NCBI GenBank assembly: GCA_018697195.1
Contig: CM031878.1
Location: 35,761,713 to 35,825,712, forward strand
Length of the DNA: 64,000 nt
Direction: 5' to 3'
Origin: Certhia americana
Taxonomy: Eukaryota > Chordata > Aves > Passeriformes > Certhiidae
Shown here: positions 61,522 to 64,000 of the stretch, piece after piece
Numbering within the stretch: position 1 is the stretch's first letter
Layout of the letters: every line of letters begins with the position of its first letter
Program-made: the position numbers and the translations under genes
The notes under the pieces: generated by a model
What the model saw: only the letters and a program-made list of their open reading frames with translations
What the model was told of the DNA's origin: nothing
Database searches by the model: none

Positions 61522-61974
61522 AAATTTTATTTGTTTTACTGGGGGATGGGCGGGTGTATGCATTTTGTTTGTTTGTTTTTTTGTGGAATCTTTTGAGTTT
61601 TTATATTAGGAAGGAATATAAGTCCTTACATGGGTTAATCTTACTCTTTAGCATGATTCCAATGCCTGACAGAAACGCTATAGCTAAAAACCTGCAGTTT
61701 TTGCTATTAGAAAGGGGATAGCATATTCTAGATGTGATGGGGGAGCAGGACAATTTCTGAATCATCCCTGGCAAACTGTGGGATGAGGCAAAGACTAGAG
61801 GGACACGGTGCTGGTTAGAGCCCACAGCTGGTGACTCTGAACTTACTGGCCACATTGCTGCACACCTGCAGTCCTACTGAGATGAACCAGGGACTCCTGA
61901 GGTAAGAGAAGCCATCAGGGAAACACCAGGGAAATATATGAAAGGAATTGAATGGTGCATCTCTGGAAAGTTGA

Positions 61975-63103
61975 CACATCTGAGACTTCAGATGCATTTA
62001 CATCAATGTACAAACAGCAAAAGTTGAAAGCCACTGTGCTGCTACAAAGTTATGACTTTCTTGCCATTCCTGAAACTTGATGGGGTGAATCCCATAACTA
62101 AAGGGCAACAATCAATGGCTACAGGCTGTCCAAAAGGGGCAGGGGAGGAAAGAGAGAGGAAACCTCTCTTTGCATTAATAGCTGAATCAAGTGTGAAATG
62201 TTGCCCATGAATAAAAATCATGAGCTGGCTAAAACCCTGTAAGAATCAGAGACTGAAGCAACAAAGGGAACCTCATGCTTGGTGTTCAGTACAGGCCCAT
62301 GATCAGGGGGAGGTTGTTTATGAAGCCTTATTTCTCCATATAGAAGAGGTATGCTGCTTGCAAGCTCTTACCCTGCTGGGGGACTTCAACCATTCCAGCA
62401 TCTGCTGCGAAAGTAGCACACAGAGCTGTAGCTGTAAGCCAGGAGACTGCTGGTGTGCTTCGAGAGTAACTTCCTGACCCAGGCAGTAGACAGATCTACC
62501 AGAGGAATATGTTACTGGATCTGTTGGTCACCAACACAAGTGAGCTAACTGGAGACACTGAGATTGGAGTGACCCTACGCTGGTGCAGTTTGCACATCCT
62601 GAGGGACATGAGTCAAATAAGAGGTGAAGTTAGACCCCTGAACTTTAGGAAAGCTAACCTCTAGATCTTCAGGAACACAGTCAATAGGACCCCCGGAAGA
62701 CTGTTGACAGGAACAGTGGAACAGAGCTGGTAGATCTTTAAGGGAATCTTCACAGAGAGCAAGACCTGGCAAATCCCCAAGTGCAAGAAATCAGGCAAGA
62801 CAGGCATGTGAGTAGTGAAAGCTGGTCAAACTAATAGGAAAGAAGTAAATGCACACACAGTCTAAACAAGGACAGGTGACCTGGGAAGGGCATAGAGATC
62901 AGTTGTGTAAGGATGAGGTGAAGGATAGATGACGGATGGGGAGAAAGCTAAAGTACTCACCTTTTTACCTCAGTCTTCAATGGCAACCTCTCTTCTCACA
63001 CCTCTCAAGTAGATGGATAGTAGGATGGGGACTGGTGGGGGCAAAGTCTCTCCCCCTCTTAAGTAAGGTCACTTCCAACCAAACACCCTATTATTCTACA
63101 GAA
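61975..63103 (+). mobile_element. CR1 LINE, endonuclease region joined to 3' tail
   Basis: From TCTGAGACTTCAGATGCATTTAC onward this follows the 5' half of avian CR1 ORF2. Landmarks are AGCCACTGTGCTGCTACAAAGTTATGA (62021-62047), CAATCAATGGCTACAGGCTGT (62109-62129), and the endonuclease motif LLGDFNH encoded near 62370-62392. Later landmarks are GTCACCAACACAAGTGAGCTAACT (62527-62550), CTGAACTTTAGGAAAGC (62638-62654), and CCTCAGTCTTCAATGGCAACC (62967-62987). It then jumps to a tail-like TCACTTCCAACC...TATTATTCTACAGAA at 63069-63103. The reverse-transcriptase region is missing. Upstream sequence back to about 61730 may also be CR1 but is less certain. Frames are broken throughout. Confidence 0.85.
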
Positions 63104-63353
63104 TTTTATCTAGAGATGGTAATAATGCATTAAGAACTGCTATTCACAACATGCTCCTTGGAGCTAAATCTTCTTTATGCATTGATGTAAATTGATTTTT
63201 TGCACCTGTAAACCATAGGCAGGTAAGTTTTCCAGTGTTCTTCAAAAAAAACCAACAAAGAGACATTGCACACATTGTTAGCTTGTCCATTAAAAAGGCA
63301 AAGAATATTTTTAGGAGATTACAGCTAGGTAGAGATAGAGGCTAGTTAGATAA

Positions 63354-63418
<65 letters not shown>

Positions 63419-64000
63419 CAGATAAAGTCCAAAGTCAAAGTTCTCACTTGGTCCTTCAGAATTATAAAACACTGGATGTGTGTACCCTAACTCCAAAGAA
63501 ATAATCTATCACACAAATAGTTCATATATAGCAACTCTTCATGTGAGTAATTCTACTACTGGCACTCTGTGTCAACACTTACATTGACTCATTCCCTTGT
63601 TCACAATTGTCCTCACCACATGTGTGTGACATAACTGCTGTCCTTCATCACTGTTGACCACAAGACTAACCAGAACCGGCACCGAGGCTTCGAAATCTAA
63701 GTATCAGATGGACATATATCTAAGAATATCTGCTTTTCCTGACAGAACAGTTAATAAACGGTTTGAATGCAACTTCTAACAGGGAATGTACCTTTGACAT
63801 TGAACACTTTACACCATCAAAAATCACTCATTAAAGAAGTCCAGGCAACTATTTGCTCTAGGAAAGCACAAGTGTTATATTTTCCTGTTGCAAACCGGGA
63901 TAGCTATTGATGTGGTGATGGTAAAGAGAGGTAGGAAGGGCCTTTGTATGGGTTCCACAGAGATGTTTATTCCAGGCACACACACAGGCAGTCCAGGGTC
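63104..64000. other. Unique sequence with a GATA microsatellite
   Basis: No gene was recognised. Confidence 0.5.
63348..63424. repeat. (GATA)n microsatellite
   Basis: About 17 nearly uninterrupted GATA units, with variants at both ends (AAAT and GACA). It is likely polymorphic. The minus-strand frame of Leu-Ser-Ile-Tyr repeats over it is an artefact. Confidence 0.97.

Larger units (their letters stand above)
58714..61974. other. Non-proviral flank, no gene proven
   Basis: After a run of seven G (58714-58720) the sequence no longer resembles retrovirus. It includes a G/T-rich tract (59570-59660), a CCAAT/TATA-like pair near 59734-59757, and a diverged duplication (60935-61131 and 61325-61521) enclosing an exon-like segment. 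Confidence 0.5.

Noticed and set aside
63311..63496. Leu-Ser-Ile-Tyr repeat protein on the minus strand
   Set aside because: It is a translation of the GATA microsatellite.
1..64000. CRISPR arrays, phage-defence systems, operons, riboswitches and tRNA genes
   Set aside because: Repeats and texture are those of a bird chromosome. No spaced identical repeats, prokaryotic genes or cloverleaf sequences were seen.

Overview
This window looks like nuclear genomic DNA of a bird, probably a neoavian and possibly a passerine. The base composition is AT-rich. The interspersed repeats are CR1-type LINEs whose 3' ends carry the avian ATTCTRTG octamer tail, plus three kinds of avian endogenous-retrovirus LTR. 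There is no operon-like packing, no bacterial gene structure, and no RNA gene I can recognise. I found no host protein-coding gene I could name. The window reads as an intergenic desert or part of a very long intron.

Layout. Positions 1-8479 are AT-rich unique sequence with short microsatellites. Four overlapping inverted repeats lie at 8480-8579, followed by an LTR (8793-9387) of a family I recognise from bird genomes. Positions 9388-24313 are mostly unique sequence with simple repeats and one G-quadruplex motif. A complete solo LTR lies at 24314-25064 with a perfect 5-bp target-site duplication (CATAT). Positions 25065-37650 are mostly unique sequence, with an A/C-rich tract at 27799-28013 and a 400-N assembly gap at 29203-29602. 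CR1 copies lie at 37655-38385 (minus), 42871-42925 (plus tail), 43716-44397 (plus), 46421-47006 (minus), 51180-51277 (plus tail), 52051-52957 (minus, with a reverse-transcriptase fragment) and about 61975-63103 (plus, endonuclease region). A pyrimidine-rich minisatellite interrupted by a 10-N gap spans 41762-42165.

The most gene-like content is a broken class II (betaretrovirus-like) endogenous provirus at 56049-58713. It has a 5' LTR, a lysine-tRNA-like primer binding site, and a gag gene split over several frames. It stops where the nucleocapsid zinc knuckles should start; pro, pol, env and the 3' LTR are missing.

Nothing here acts as a pathway. The mobile elements are all degraded and appear unable to move on their own. 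The less usual observations are the inverted-repeat cluster near 8.5 kb, a perfect 24-bp palindrome at 55686, an approximately 390-bp-period duplication at 60.9-61.5 kb enclosing a possible exon, a 225-codon minus-strand ORF antisense to another possible exon at 54.2 kb, and the abrupt 3' breakpoint of the provirus. I did not find a convincing new biological system. The exon and conserved-element suggestions are leads only.
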